From Shimia sp. (GTDB lineage: Bacteria > Pseudomonadota > Alphaproteobacteria > Rhodobacterales > Rhodobacteraceae): a stretch of DNA of 64,000 nucleotides. The notes under the pieces were generated by a model. The model saw nothing but the letters and a program-made list of their open reading frames with translations, was not told where the DNA came from and did not search any database. The translations under genes were made by a program, and so were the position numbers. This document shows positions 56,326-64,000 of the stretch, piece after piece. Positions within the stretch are counted from its first letter, which is position 1, and each line of letters starts with the position of its first letter. The DNA lies in NCBI GenBank assembly GCA_024224295.1, contig JAAENN010000245.1, forward strand, positions 17,392-81,391, written 5' to 3'.

Positions 56326-57131
56326 AGTTTGGTACAACGCTTGCCGCAGTGGCCTTTGCATTGAGCAGTGTGATGGCAACGGCAGATACCATGAAGATGG
56401 CGGTCACAACCTCTTTCCACAACTCGGGCCTGTCGGATGTTCTGTTGCCAGAAATCCAGAAGGACCTGGGGTTGGAAGTGCAGCTTTTGGTGGTTGGCAC
56501 CGGTCAGGCCTTGCGTCTGGGGGAAGCAGGTGATGTGGACGCGATTCTGGTGCACTCCAAGAAGGCGGAAGAAGCGTTTGTTGCGGGCGGTTATGGCATG
56601 CACCGTCGTGAGATCATGTACAACGATTTTGTACTGATTGGCCCCAATGCCGACCCTGCCAAAATCGCCGAGTCTGAGAGCGTGGTTCAGGCGCTGTCCG
56701 CGATTTCTAAAGCCAAGGCCGCGTTTGTGAGCCGTGGGGACGACAGCGGCACCCACAAGAAAGAGCTGTCGCTCTGGACTGAGGCCGGTGTGGATGCGGA
56801 TGCGCGTTCTGTGGATTGGTACAAGGAAGCCGGTGCCGGTATGGGCGCGTCATTGAACACCGCCTCTGGCATGAACGGCTACATCATGAGTGACCGTGCA
56901 AGCTGGCTCAAATTCGGCAATAAAGGTGATCTTGCGCTGCTGTATTCCGGCGATCCCGAGCTGTTTAACCAGTATGCCTATATCCCGGTCAACCCGGAGA
57001 CGCACGCCCACGTGCAGGCGGAACTGGCGCAGAAACTGGAAGCCTGGCTGGTCAGCGACCGCGCCAAAGAATTGATTGACGGCTACACTTTGAAAGGTGG
57101 CCGCCTGTTTATCTTTAACGCGGAACAGTAA
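56322..57131 (+). CDS. tupA: Tungstate-binding periplasmic protein
   Basis: This 269-residue receptor has a signal peptide (MKFGTTLAAVAFALSSVMATA) and the TupA motifs TTSFHNSGLSDVLLP, VVGTGQALRLG and SRGDDSGTHKKE, which line the oxyanion pocket. TupA binds tungstate much more tightly than molybdate in known cases. It is the last gene of the tup unit, the reverse of the usual tupABC order. Confidence 0.93.
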   Translation: MKFGTTLAAVAFALSSVMATADTMKMAVTTSFHNSGLSDVLLPEIQKDLGLEVQLLVVGTGQALRLGEAGDVDAILVHSKKAEEAFVAGGYGMHRREIMYNDFVLIGPNADPAKIAESESVVQALSAISKAKAAFVSRGDDSGTHKKELSLWTEAGVDADARSVDWYKEAGAGMGASLNTASGMNGYIMSDRASWLKFGNKGDLALLYSGDPELFNQYAYIPVNPETHAHVQAELAQKLEAWLVSDRAKELIDGYTLKGGRLFIFNAEQ

Positions 57132-57139
57132 ACCTGTCG

Positions 57140-57170
57140 GTGCACGTCATTCGTCTGGGGTGACGTGCAC
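57140..57170. terminator. Convergent stem between tupA and DUF6505 genes
   Basis: A perfect ten-base inverted repeat (GTGCACGTCA / TGACGTGCAC) with an 11-base spacer starts nine bases after the tupA stop and overlaps the DUF6505 3' end. No T run follows, so it may be a Rho-type or structural barrier. Confidence 0.45.
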
Positions 57171-57626
57171 TGCAAATTGCTCCAACTCAGCTTCTGCGGG
57201 CGCGATGCTGCGGAATTGCTCTTTTACACCGGATTCGGTGAGTTCTCGGGCCACGGTCAGAAGCGTGTTTGGCTCATGCTCGGCGCAGAGATCAGCCATA
57301 TGAGCAATCTCTTCTGCCGCCACGGGACGCGCTGCCTCCACAGAAGGCGCGCCGTAAACATCCACAAAATGCTGAGCGAGCGCATCGGTGAGGGCTTCGA
57401 CTTCTGTGGCCTCAATTGTGGTCACCGCCACAAAGGTTACGCGGCCAAAGGTTTCGATCCCCAGCCAGCCATTGGCAAAAGCTTGGCGCGCTTTGCCGGT
57501 CAGATCGGCCTCAGACCAGTTGGAGAACTCAAACCCGCCGCTGATCGCCCATTCACCAGTGCGCGCAGGGTTGAAATAGACCCGCTGGTCGCTTTCGTCA
57601 AAATGGATCGCACGTGCCAGAAGCAT
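57147..57626 (-). CDS. DUF6505 family protein
   Basis: This 159-residue soluble protein starts LLARAIHFDESDQRVYFNPARTGEWAISGGFEFSN (only part shown as motif) and has no signal peptide, metal motif or membrane segment. It fits DUF6505, which occurs beside formate dehydrogenase maturation genes. Its function is unknown. It ends the leftward unit with the ligase-fold protein, Mrp and DUF6494. Confidence 0.75.
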   Translation of the reverse strand: MLLARAIHFDESDQRVYFNPARTGEWAISGGFEFSNWSEADLTGKARQAFANGWLGIETFGRVTFVAVTTIEATEVEALTDALAQHFVDVYGAPSVEAARPVAAEEIAHMADLCAEHEPNTLLTVARELTESGVKEQFRSIAPAEAELEQFAVHVTPDE

Positions 57627-58351
57627 CAGCTGTCTCCTTCTAATAGGCGGCTGAGCGGCAGCAGGCGGGTGTCCTCTCCGCTGCGCAGGAGCGCGCCAAA
57701 GTGTTCGTCTGTGCCAACAAAAGTGGCGGCTTCCGTGTTACCGTCCAAAGCCCATTCGACCTCTTCACCGAGGTTGTGGGCGAGACCGCGCCACTCCGTG
57801 TTCAGCGGCTTGAGACCCTCGTCTTCCATCCGATTGACCCAGACCAGCGTGTGCCGCACCCAAGCGCTCAAGAGCGTGTCGGGGGTGACGTCCACACAGC
57901 CTTCTTCATACAGCGCAGTTTGGTCTGGGGTCGCGCCAGGTGTTTCTGCATCCAGCGGGATCAGCGGCAACTCCAGCCCCACCACCAGCCAATCCGGCAC
58001 TTCATTTGCCTCATGCGTGGAGGCAGCGACGCGCATCCGGCCACAACGGGCGCCGTTGACCAAGATGCCGCCGGGCCAATCCAGGTGTACTGCGACCTCC
58101 GGTGGGGCCAGCGCGCCCAAGGCGTTTTGAAAGCCAATGGTGCAGCTGATCAACACGGGCATCGCCTCGGTCAAGGGCACCTCGGGTGCAAAGACAATGG
58201 CTGCGCGCAACTGATCTGCGGCGAGATTGTAGACCACAAGCCCCGCGTCACATCCCATGATCGCTTGTGTTTTGGCCTTGGCGAAAGGGTCCGCGCTGCC
58301 AGTCAGCGCGAGCCCTTCAAAAAGCGGTGGGAAGTTCGGGGCGTCACTCAT
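57626..58351 (-). CDS. Biotin/lipoate A/B ligase-fold protein, catalytically degenerate (DUF4444 tail)
   Basis: This 241-residue protein follows the biotin/lipoate ligase fold: LDWPGGILVNG (residues about 90-100) aligns with the KWPND-LVDG stretch of BirA, and ARCGRMRVAA (101-110) with the catalytic RKVAGIL region. The Lys residues used for catalysis are replaced (DWPGG for KWPND; Arg/Cys for Lys), and the GRGRRGR adenylate loop is missing. A short C-terminal DUF4444-like part follows. It is probably not an active ligase. It starts within four bases of the Mrp gene end. Confidence 0.75.
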   Translation of the reverse strand: MSDAPNFPPLFEGLALTGSADPFAKAKTQAIMGCDAGLVVYNLAADQLRAAIVFAPEVPLTEAMPVLISCTIGFQNALGALAPPEVAVHLDWPGGILVNGARCGRMRVAASTHEANEVPDWLVVGLELPLIPLDAETPGATPDQTALYEEGCVDVTPDTLLSAWVRHTLVWVNRMEDEGLKPLNTEWRGLAHNLGEEVEWALDGNTEAATFVGTDEHFGALLRSGEDTRLLPLSRLLEGDS

Positions 58352-59412
58352 GCGTTGCCGTCCTCTATCAGACGACGTGCGAGGGCGCGGAAAGATTGCG
58401 CTTGGGACGACTCAGGTTTGGACACCACAATCGGCGCACCGCCGTCAGCCGCCACACGGATGTCTAGCGCTAGCGGGATTTCGGCCAAGAGCGGCACACC
58501 CAGCTTCTCCGCTTCCGCAGCCACACCGCCGTGTCCGAAGATGTGTTCTTCGTGGCCACATTTGGAACAGATATGGGTGCTCATGTTTTCGACCATACCC
58601 ACAATAGGCGTGCCGAGTTTTTCAAACATGTTGATGCCTTTGCGCGCATCCAGAAGTGCGATGTCCTGCGGGGTGGAGACCACCAAAGCGCCGGTCAGTT
58701 CGGCCTTCTGCGCGAGGGTCATCTGCACGTCGCCGGTGCCCGGTGGCAGGTCGACGATCAGTACATCCAGCGCACCCCATTGCACTTGATTCAGCATCTG
58801 TTGCAACGCGCCCATCAGCATCGGACCACGCCAGACTACGGCCTCTTCTTCGCGGGTCATGAGGCCAATCGACATCATCGTCACACCGTGGTTGCGCATC
58901 GGCAGGATGGTTTTGCCATCGGGGCTCGACGGACGACCGGAGACGCCCAGCATGCGTGGTTGAGACGGGCCATAAACGTCTGCATCGAGTAGACCAACAC
59001 GCCGGCCTTCCGCGGCCAGCGCGGCGGCGAGGTTGGCAGAAACGGTTGATTTTCCCACGCCGCCTTTGCCGGAGGCCACGGCGAGAATGCGATCGATTCC
59101 CAGGATTTTTTGTGGGCCTTGCGGCTCTGCCGGACGGGACCCTTTAAGATCGGGTGGTGGCTTGGAAGCGGCGTGTGAGGTCATCACGATTGAGACACTG
59201 TCCACGCCGTCCAGCGCGTTGAGTTTGTCTTCGATCTCAACCTTCATCGGCTGCATCGCTTGCGCGCGGGCAGGGTCAATTTCTAGCACAAAGCGCACTT
59301 CGCCGCCGTCCACGTTGAGCGCGCGGACCATGCCGGCGGCGACCAGATCGGACCCCGAGGCGGGATCGGTGAAGCCTTTGATAACGTTTAGAATATCGTC
59401 GCGGTTTGCCAT
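58348..59412 (-). CDS. apbC: Mrp/NBP35-type Fe-S carrier ATPase
   Basis: This 354-residue P-loop ATPase has an N-terminal DUF59 (MIP18-like) domain (residues about 5-75), a deviant Walker A GKGGVGKST near 115-123, DVYGPSQPRMLG, and a C-terminal CSKC (HICSKCGHEEHIFGHGG) that holds a bridging Fe-S cluster. It carries clusters to apo-proteins. Its place here suggests it feeds the many-cluster FDH-type proteins encoded nearby. It may also be the only Mrp of the cell. Confidence 0.93.
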   Translation of the reverse strand: MANRDDILNVIKGFTDPASGSDLVAAGMVRALNVDGGEVRFVLEIDPARAQAMQPMKVEIEDKLNALDGVDSVSIVMTSHAASKPPPDLKGSRPAEPQGPQKILGIDRILAVASGKGGVGKSTVSANLAAALAAEGRRVGLLDADVYGPSQPRMLGVSGRPSSPDGKTILPMRNHGVTMMSIGLMTREEEAVVWRGPMLMGALQQMLNQVQWGALDVLIVDLPPGTGDVQMTLAQKAELTGALVVSTPQDIALLDARKGINMFEKLGTPIVGMVENMSTHICSKCGHEEHIFGHGGVAAEAEKLGVPLLAEIPLALDIRVAADGGAPIVVSKPESSQAQSFRALARRLIEDGNA

Positions 59413-59613
59413 TTAGCCACGCCCTTTGATCTGGCCGGTTACAATATGTTCCATGTCCAGACCGTCGATGGTCAGCACCATTTTGGCGGTGAACTCTTTG
59501 CCGTCGGTCGCCTCTGCCCCGGCGGTGCGCATGGCGTCCTCGATCGCTTGCTGGCTGGTCACGCCAACCTGCTTGAGGAACTTGCGCATGCTCATATTAA
59601 AATCGTCGCTCAT
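59413..59613 (-). CDS. DUF6494 family small protein
   Basis: This 66-residue protein (FNMSMRKFLKQVGVTSQQAIE) is short and soluble, with no cysteines or signal. It matches DUF6494, which occurs near Mrp and FDH accessory genes. The function is unknown. It is the first gene of the leftward unit and lies directly before Mrp. Confidence 0.78.
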   Translation of the reverse strand: MSDDFNMSMRKFLKQVGVTSQQAIEDAMRTAGAEATDGKEFTAKMVLTIDGLDMEHIVTGQIKGRG

Positions 59614-59692
59614 AGGTGGATTTCCTTCTGCCTAGGGCATTCTACTTGGGTCCATGTTGACGCATACCGCGGCGGAGGCCTAGGTTTGTGTC

Positions 59693-60451
59693 ATGGATTT
59701 TTTTCGGTCTCTGATGGGTGTGTTTACGGCTGTGGCCGCCATTTGTGTCGCCAGCCTCGTGTGTGCGCAAGGCAAAACCACAACCTTGCAGGTCGCGCCG
59801 GAGGTGCAGGACAGCGGTGTTGTCAAATTCATGTTGCCGCGCTTCACGTTGAAACACGGTGTGCGGGTGACAGTCGTCAATGAAGAAGATGCTGCGGGTA
59901 GCCTGATCGAAGGTGGTGACAAGCCGGTGTTTTCGCGCGGTGGCATCAACTACGGCCTGAGTGTGCATAGTGTGGACGATCCGCACATGGCTACTTTGGC
60001 CGCCTGGCTGACTGGCGATGTGGGGCGGCGCACTATTTTGAGCTTCAAGCAAGACGGGCAGGCGGTGTTTGAGGCGCCGGTTGTGGAGGCGGAGATTGTA
60101 GAAGCGGTTGAACTGGACGGCGACGCTGCGCGGGGCGCGGACTTGGCGTTGAGTGCCTGCGGTCGGTGTCATGTGGTGGGCGAGGCCAACCGGATGAACG
60201 GCATTGGCTCCACGCCCAGCTTCGCGGTTTTGCGCAGTTTGGACGACTGGATGGAGCGGTTCTGGGCGTTTTACGCGCTGAACCCGCATCCGTCTTTCAC
60301 TGTCATTCCGAACGTGACAGAGCCGTTTGACGAGACCCGTCCATCCCCGATCAGCCCCGTCACTTTGACGTTGGAGGAGCTGGAGAACATTGTGGCCTAC
60401 GCCGCAACCATGGATCCGGCAGATTTGGGATCGCCCATCGCGCATCAGTGA
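59693..60451 (+). CDS. Periplasmic c-type cytochrome of the FDH region
   Basis: This 252-residue exported protein has a signal peptide (residues 1-25), an N-terminal beta-rich domain of unknown type (about 28-140) and a C-terminal monohaem domain with CGRCH (156-160) and a possible Met ligand near 168. It may pass electrons to or from a periplasmic formate dehydrogenase. It is convergent with the ferredoxin-like gene (overlap of seven bases). Only a distant GGAGG precedes the ATG. Confidence 0.78.
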   Translation: MDFFRSLMGVFTAVAAICVASLVCAQGKTTTLQVAPEVQDSGVVKFMLPRFTLKHGVRVTVVNEEDAAGSLIEGGDKPVFSRGGINYGLSVHSVDDPHMATLAAWLTGDVGRRTILSFKQDGQAVFEAPVVEAEIVEAVELDGDAARGADLALSACGRCHVVGEANRMNGIGSTPSFAVLRSLDDWMERFWAFYALNPHPSFTVIPNVTEPFDETRPSPISPVTLTLEELENIVAYAATMDPADLGSPIAHQ

Positions 60452-62418
60452 TCCCGGCGTTTGCTGAAGTAGTCTTCCGAGGTGCGCACCTTCGGGCGTT
60501 CGCCACCGGATAACGGGTTGTTTTCCCGGTGAAACTGCGCGTTTACACGGCAGTCGTCACACATGCGGATCATGCGGGCAGCGTCGGAAGTGGCAAACAT
60601 CGCGTGCTTGCCTTCGAGTTTTTCGACGATGCGTTCGATGGTGGATTTCACCCCAAAAGGTGCGCCACATTCGACACATTCAAATGGCTCTTCTTCGTGT
60701 ACCACCTGCTGCGATAGTGCGGCGTCTGAGGTGTTGAATTGTGGCACCAGAGAGATCGCATTTTCCGGGCAGACATGGGTGCACAGACCGCATTGCAGAC
60801 AGGCGTCTTCCTGAAAGCGCAGCTGTGGCTTGTCCGGGTTGTCGCCCAAGGCTCCGGCAGGGCAGAGCGAGGCGCAGGAAAGGCATAGGGTACAGGCGTC
60901 TTTGTCGACCAGAACCGCGCCGTATGGGGCGTTTTCCGGCAGGGGGAGTGGATCGGCCTGCTCACCACGCAGCGCTTTGACAGCTAGGCGGGTGACCTGG
61001 CGGCGGTTGCCAAGCGGCAGCACCGGCGCAATGCCTGAGAGGCCGCTGGTGGCGCCATAGAGCGCGTCACAAAGCGCGGATGGTTCCTCGGGGTCCAGAA
61101 TGCGCAGGGCGTCGCTGTCGCCGCTGAGTGCTTGCGCCAGGAGAAGCTCGCTGTCGAGCGCGCCGCGGTCAGTGGTCGGTGCGGCCAGTACGTCGACACC
61201 AACAAAGCCGCTAGAGAGCGCAGCCAGCATCTCGGCGTGGCCAAATCCGCTGACGCGTTCTAGGTCCAGCGGGATCACTTTGGCGGGCAGGCCGCGATCA
61301 TGGCGGGCGGCCAGCGCGATCAGTTCAGCGCCAAATGCGCGGTCGTGGACCAAGAGACGCGGGGCCTCGCCGCCAGCGGTGCGGTAAGCTCCTGCCATGG
61401 CGTTGATGCGGGCAAAGAGCGCGCTGACCGGTGGGTCGTCATAGGTGATGGCCCCGGACGGGCACAGGGCGGCGCATGAGCCGCAACCGGCGCAAATGTT
61501 GGGATCAATGTCGATGTGGTCGCCTGCGGGTCGGATGGCTGAGGTTGGGCAGACATCCAGACATTTGGAACAGCCTGTCTGTGAGGCGCGGGAGTGGGCG
61601 CAGATGCTGGGTTCGAGCGCCAGATAGAGCGGCTTCTCAAATGTGCCCACCAAGTGGGAGGCTTCCAGGATGGCGGCATGCGTGGCTGGCAGGCTTTTGG
61701 GGTCTGCAAGTAGATAGCCTTCGCGTTTTTCAGGTGCGGGGAACAGAGGTGTTTCGCCGCGTAGGTCTAGCAGGATGTCACAGGTGGTCTTGGCGCCGTT
61801 GCGGGGCTCACCAAAGGATAGGGGACCGCGACCACTCGGGTCTATCTGTTGCAAGGCATCGATTTCCACAGAGAAGTTGCCAAGCGCCCCTGAGGCTTTT
61901 TTGAGCTGTCCAGTGATCACGTCAAAATCACGGTCTTCCGGCGCGTCAGAGCCCGGGGACAACAACACGGTGACGCTCAGGAACTCCGTAAGTTGGCGGG
62001 CAGCCGTGAGGGTGACCTCTTCCGGGCCAACAATGAGGCATAGGCCTTCGGACGTGATATCAAATGTTTTGGTCGCCGGGGGCTCTCGCAGTCCGTCGGC
62101 CAAAAGCGCGGCCATTTTGGCCCCCGTTGCCTCGGCTTCATCGGACCATCCTGCGCGATTGCGTAGGTCGACAAATGTTGGCTCAGGCAGGGACAAATCG
62201 TCCGCCAACTCGGAAAAGAATGTCTGTTCCTGCGTACAAGCAACACATGTGTTTTCAGGGTCTGGAGCGGTTTGCATCAACTCTGCCGCGCGCTGTGCTT
62301 GTGCCCCGCAAAGTTCAGTATGCACCTTGGTACACTGCACGGAGTCGACAGAGTCGAAGGACTCTGCACTCAACGGCATACTTTTAGAACAGTCACACAA
62401 AATCAATGTCTTGGACAT
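60445..62418 (-). CDS. Multi-cluster 4Fe-4S protein of the FDH accessory group
   Basis: This 657-residue protein has four ferredoxin-type cysteine sets: CSKCLDVCP, CAGCGSCAALCP, CTLCLSCASLCP and CLQCGLCTHVCP, near residues 273-290, 309-319, 509-519 and 540-550. It also has an N-terminal CDC and CVAC pair and a C-terminal ECVEC / CDDC pair that could bind zinc or another cluster. No signal peptide is seen, so it is cytoplasmic. Similar proteins lie beside DUF3305/DUF3306 and TorD genes in FDH clusters. It may shuttle electrons during enzyme maturation. Confidence 0.85.
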   Translation of the reverse strand: MSKTLILCDCSKSMPLSAESFDSVDSVQCTKVHTELCGAQAQRAAELMQTAPDPENTCVACTQEQTFFSELADDLSLPEPTFVDLRNRAGWSDEAEATGAKMAALLADGLREPPATKTFDITSEGLCLIVGPEEVTLTAARQLTEFLSVTVLLSPGSDAPEDRDFDVITGQLKKASGALGNFSVEIDALQQIDPSGRGPLSFGEPRNGAKTTCDILLDLRGETPLFPAPEKREGYLLADPKSLPATHAAILEASHLVGTFEKPLYLALEPSICAHSRASQTGCSKCLDVCPTSAIRPAGDHIDIDPNICAGCGSCAALCPSGAITYDDPPVSALFARINAMAGAYRTAGGEAPRLLVHDRAFGAELIALAARHDRGLPAKVIPLDLERVSGFGHAEMLAALSSGFVGVDVLAAPTTDRGALDSELLLAQALSGDSDALRILDPEEPSALCDALYGATSGLSGIAPVLPLGNRRQVTRLAVKALRGEQADPLPLPENAPYGAVLVDKDACTLCLSCASLCPAGALGDNPDKPQLRFQEDACLQCGLCTHVCPENAISLVPQFNTSDAALSQQVVHEEEPFECVECGAPFGVKSTIERIVEKLEGKHAMFATSDAARMIRMCDDCRVNAQFHRENNPLSGGERPKVRTSEDYFSKRRDH

Positions 62419-62749
62419 GATTTCCTCCCAGAGAATACCTCCAAGCGGAGGCGCATATTTGCGTCAGAAATGCATGTTTCTGCTTCTGCGTAAAGCCCTC
62501 GGCCTCTGCCGAATCTCTGGATTGTGACCCCACGTAAAACCAAGTGATTCTATTGGTTTTTGGGGGATGTGGACAATCTGTCCGCGCGTTGCGCCGGGGC
62601 GGGTTCGGCTGGTCCAAAATGTCCAGTTTTTCACGCGAAATGCGCCAGTTTTGCGTTTTCCTTTGGCAAGGCTCAGGAAAGCGTCGAAGCTAAAGATGCC
62701 TGCGAAAAAAATTTTGACGACTGCGTAGGCATGGGAGGAAGACAAATTC
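62419..62749. other. Divergent intergenic region before DUF3305
   Basis: This 331-base gap separates the ferredoxin gene (leftward) from DUF3305 (rightward). It has a small CCTCC...GGAGG hairpin near 62435-62450, a direct repeat CCAGTTTT at 62623-62630 and 62645-62652 (period 22), and a GGAGG ribosome site before 62750. Promoters for both units are expected but no clear -35/-10 pair is seen. Confidence 0.5.
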
Positions 62750-63307
62750 ATGCGCCAAGCGCCGGTATCATTGCCGTTGGGCATCGTGATCCGCAGAACG
62801 CCCTCAGCCAACCGATGGGCGAAATTTGCGTGGCAGGCTGTTGGCGTGCTCCCTGGGGCTGCGCAGGCTGACTGGCGGGTGATGCGAGAAGAAGACGAGG
62901 CGGTGGAATTTCACGCCGCTACCGTACCTCTGGAATTGTGGCACACCGACACCGAAGCGTATCTGACCACCCTGACGGCCCGCGTGCCGTCGATTGGCGT
63001 GGTGATGCGCGAAGCTGATGATGGTAATGCGGACCGCCCCTATGAGGTGCTGCTGGCAACCGCCTCTGCTTATGAATTTCAGGATTATGCCGACAGCGGC
63101 GAAGAGCTGCTGGAGCTGGTGCCGATGCCGGAGGGACTTGTGGCCTTCCTGCGTGACTTTGTCGAAGAGCACCATGAAGAAGAGACTTTTGTAAAACGTC
63201 GCCGTGACAAGAAGCGGATTGATCTGGTCGAAGATGGACGTGGTGATGCGCGTATTTCCCAGATCTCTGATGTATACCGCGCGCCACGCACCGGGAGGCC
63301 AAATTGA
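62750..63307 (+). CDS. DUF3305 domain protein
   Basis: This 185-residue soluble protein opens VSLPLGIVIRRTPSANRWAKF, a DUF3305 feature, and has a basic tail (FVKRRRDKKRID). DUF3305 and DUF3306 genes are found in pairs next to formate dehydrogenase genes. The role is unknown. A GGAGGAAG site is upstream, and its stop overlaps the DUF3306 start. Confidence 0.85.
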   Translation: MRQAPVSLPLGIVIRRTPSANRWAKFAWQAVGVLPGAAQADWRVMREEDEAVEFHAATVPLELWHTDTEAYLTTLTARVPSIGVVMREADDGNADRPYEVLLATASAYEFQDYADSGEELLELVPMPEGLVAFLRDFVEEHHEEETFVKRRRDKKRIDLVEDGRGDARISQISDVYRAPRTGRPN

Positions 63308-63963
63308 GCCGCGGGGGTGATTTCTGGGCGCGCCGTAAGGCGGGCGTTGCGGCGGAAGCTGAAGCCGAAGTAGTGGCCGTCGAAAAGGCAGACCTGGCGC
63401 AGGCCCATGCCACGCTGGAAGAGAAGTCTGATGCCGAGATTTTGGCGGAGCTGGATCTGCCCGATCCCGACGCGCTTGAAAAAGGCGACGACTTTTCAGT
63501 GTTTTTGGAGAAGGCGGTGCCGGAGCGTATTCGCCGTCGGGCGTTGCGGAATCTGTGGTTGAGCAATCCGGTGTTGGCCAACATCGACGAGTTGGTGGAC
63601 TACGGCGAAGACTTTACCGACAGCGCCATGGCTGTGGAAGCCATCCAAACTACATACCAAGTGGGCAAAGGCATGCTTGAGCATGTGAAGGAGATGGCGC
63701 GTCAGGAAGAAGAGGCCAAAGCCTTGGCCGAAGGTCGCGCATCTCTGGAAGACTTTGAAGCGCAAGCTGAGACAACACTGACGGAGAACTCTGACGAGAG
63801 TGACACAGCTGAGGTCGAAGAGGTTGCGCCAATTGGTGTGTTGGCCGAAACTGAGGTGCCTACTGAACCATTCCCTGACGCGGAGGTGCTTCCTGTAGCC
63901 CCTTTGCGTCGCCGCATGCGGTTTGAGTTTGCCGCATCAGAAACGACTGAAGAGAGGGCATAG
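63304..63963 (+). CDS. DUF3306 domain protein
   Basis: This 219-residue acidic protein begins SRGGDFWARRKAGV, the DUF3306 start, and has ILAELDLPDPDALEKGDDFSVFL in the middle and a Glu-rich C-terminus with LRRRMRFEF. It starts at TTG 63304 in the stop codon of DUF3305; GGGAGG five bases upstream supports this. It is likely co-translated with its partner. The function is unknown. Confidence 0.85.
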   Translation: MSRGGDFWARRKAGVAAEAEAEVVAVEKADLAQAHATLEEKSDAEILAELDLPDPDALEKGDDFSVFLEKAVPERIRRRALRNLWLSNPVLANIDELVDYGEDFTDSAMAVEAIQTTYQVGKGMLEHVKEMARQEEEAKALAEGRASLEDFEAQAETTLTENSDESDTAEVEEVAPIGVLAETEVPTEPFPDAEVLPVAPLRRRMRFEFAASETTEERA

Positions 63964-63965
63964 CG

Positions 63966-64000
63966 ATGAGCCAAGCCGTCACCGACACCCAAGTTGCCGA
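63966..64000 (+). CDS. Next gene of the FDH accessory unit (partial)
   Basis: Only 11 codons (MSQAVTDTQVA) are inside the window. The ATG is two bases after the DUF3306 stop and has AGAGAGGG upstream. In related loci this position is held by a TorD-like chaperone; that is inference from order, as the fragment itself is too short to assign. Confidence 0.5.
   Translation, partial: MSQAVTDTQVA

Noticed and set aside
62464..62811. Open frame of 115 codons in the FDH intergenic region, minus strand
   Set aside because: It runs through the DUF3305 start and the divergent promoter region and shows no family similarity or ribosome site.

Overview
The window is ordinary chromosomal DNA of an alphaproteobacterium, most likely a marine Rhodobacteraceae (Roseobacter group). 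The basis is gene content and order: a petP/petR regulator pair beside ilvE, an HDAC-like gene followed by xseB, ispA and dxs, DUF6505 and DUF6494 proteins, many ABC and TRAP transport genes, and moderately GC-rich DNA with long antisense open frames. I see no phage, transposase, CRISPR array, tRNA or rRNA.

Left arm (1-9.3 kb): an amino-sugar or chitooligosaccharide locus. A leftward operon encodes two permeases, a periplasmic binding protein, an ATPase, a Gfo/Idh/MocA oxidoreductase and two SIS-domain sugar-phosphate proteins. Divergent from it are a GntR/UTRA regulator and a cytoplasmic GH20 hexosaminidase. The shared intergenic region carries repeated GGTA/TACC half-sites. From 9.5 to 18.2 kb come rpsT, uppP and a gltD-GFA-hydrolase-gltB group for glutamate synthase.

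From 18.3 to 35.5 kb is core and housekeeping material: DUF4189, mtgA, two GST-like genes around queG, msrA/msrB, a Tat-type thioredoxin with ccdA, DMT exporters, a membrane/efflux operon (AI-2E, HlyD, DUF2955), a K+ channel, aroC, an HD hydrolase, malonyl-CoA synthetase and ilvE. From 35.7 to 41 kb are petP/petR, an HDAC-like deacetylase, xseB, ispA and dxs (isoprenoid precursors).

From 41 to 54.6 kb are an epimerase-like SDR, a CaiD/acyl-CoA dehydrogenase/ADP-forming acyl-CoA ligase operon with a GlxA-type regulator (carnitine-like acyl-CoA metabolism), a class II aldolase, an adenine deaminase-AMP nucleosidase operon (purine salvage), HU, cysK and an orphan TRAP solute receptor.

Right arm (54.8-64 kb): a tungstate ABC transporter (tupBCA) behind a structured leader that resembles the Moco/Tuco RNA. 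It is followed by accessory genes of a molybdenum- or tungsten-dependent formate dehydrogenase type: DUF6505, a degenerate biotin/lipoate-ligase-fold protein, Mrp, DUF6494, a c-type cytochrome, a four-cluster ferredoxin, DUF3305, DUF3306 and the start of a further gene cut by the window edge. The catalytic subunits are not in the window. This region, above all the structured leader and the degenerate ligase, is the most interesting part.
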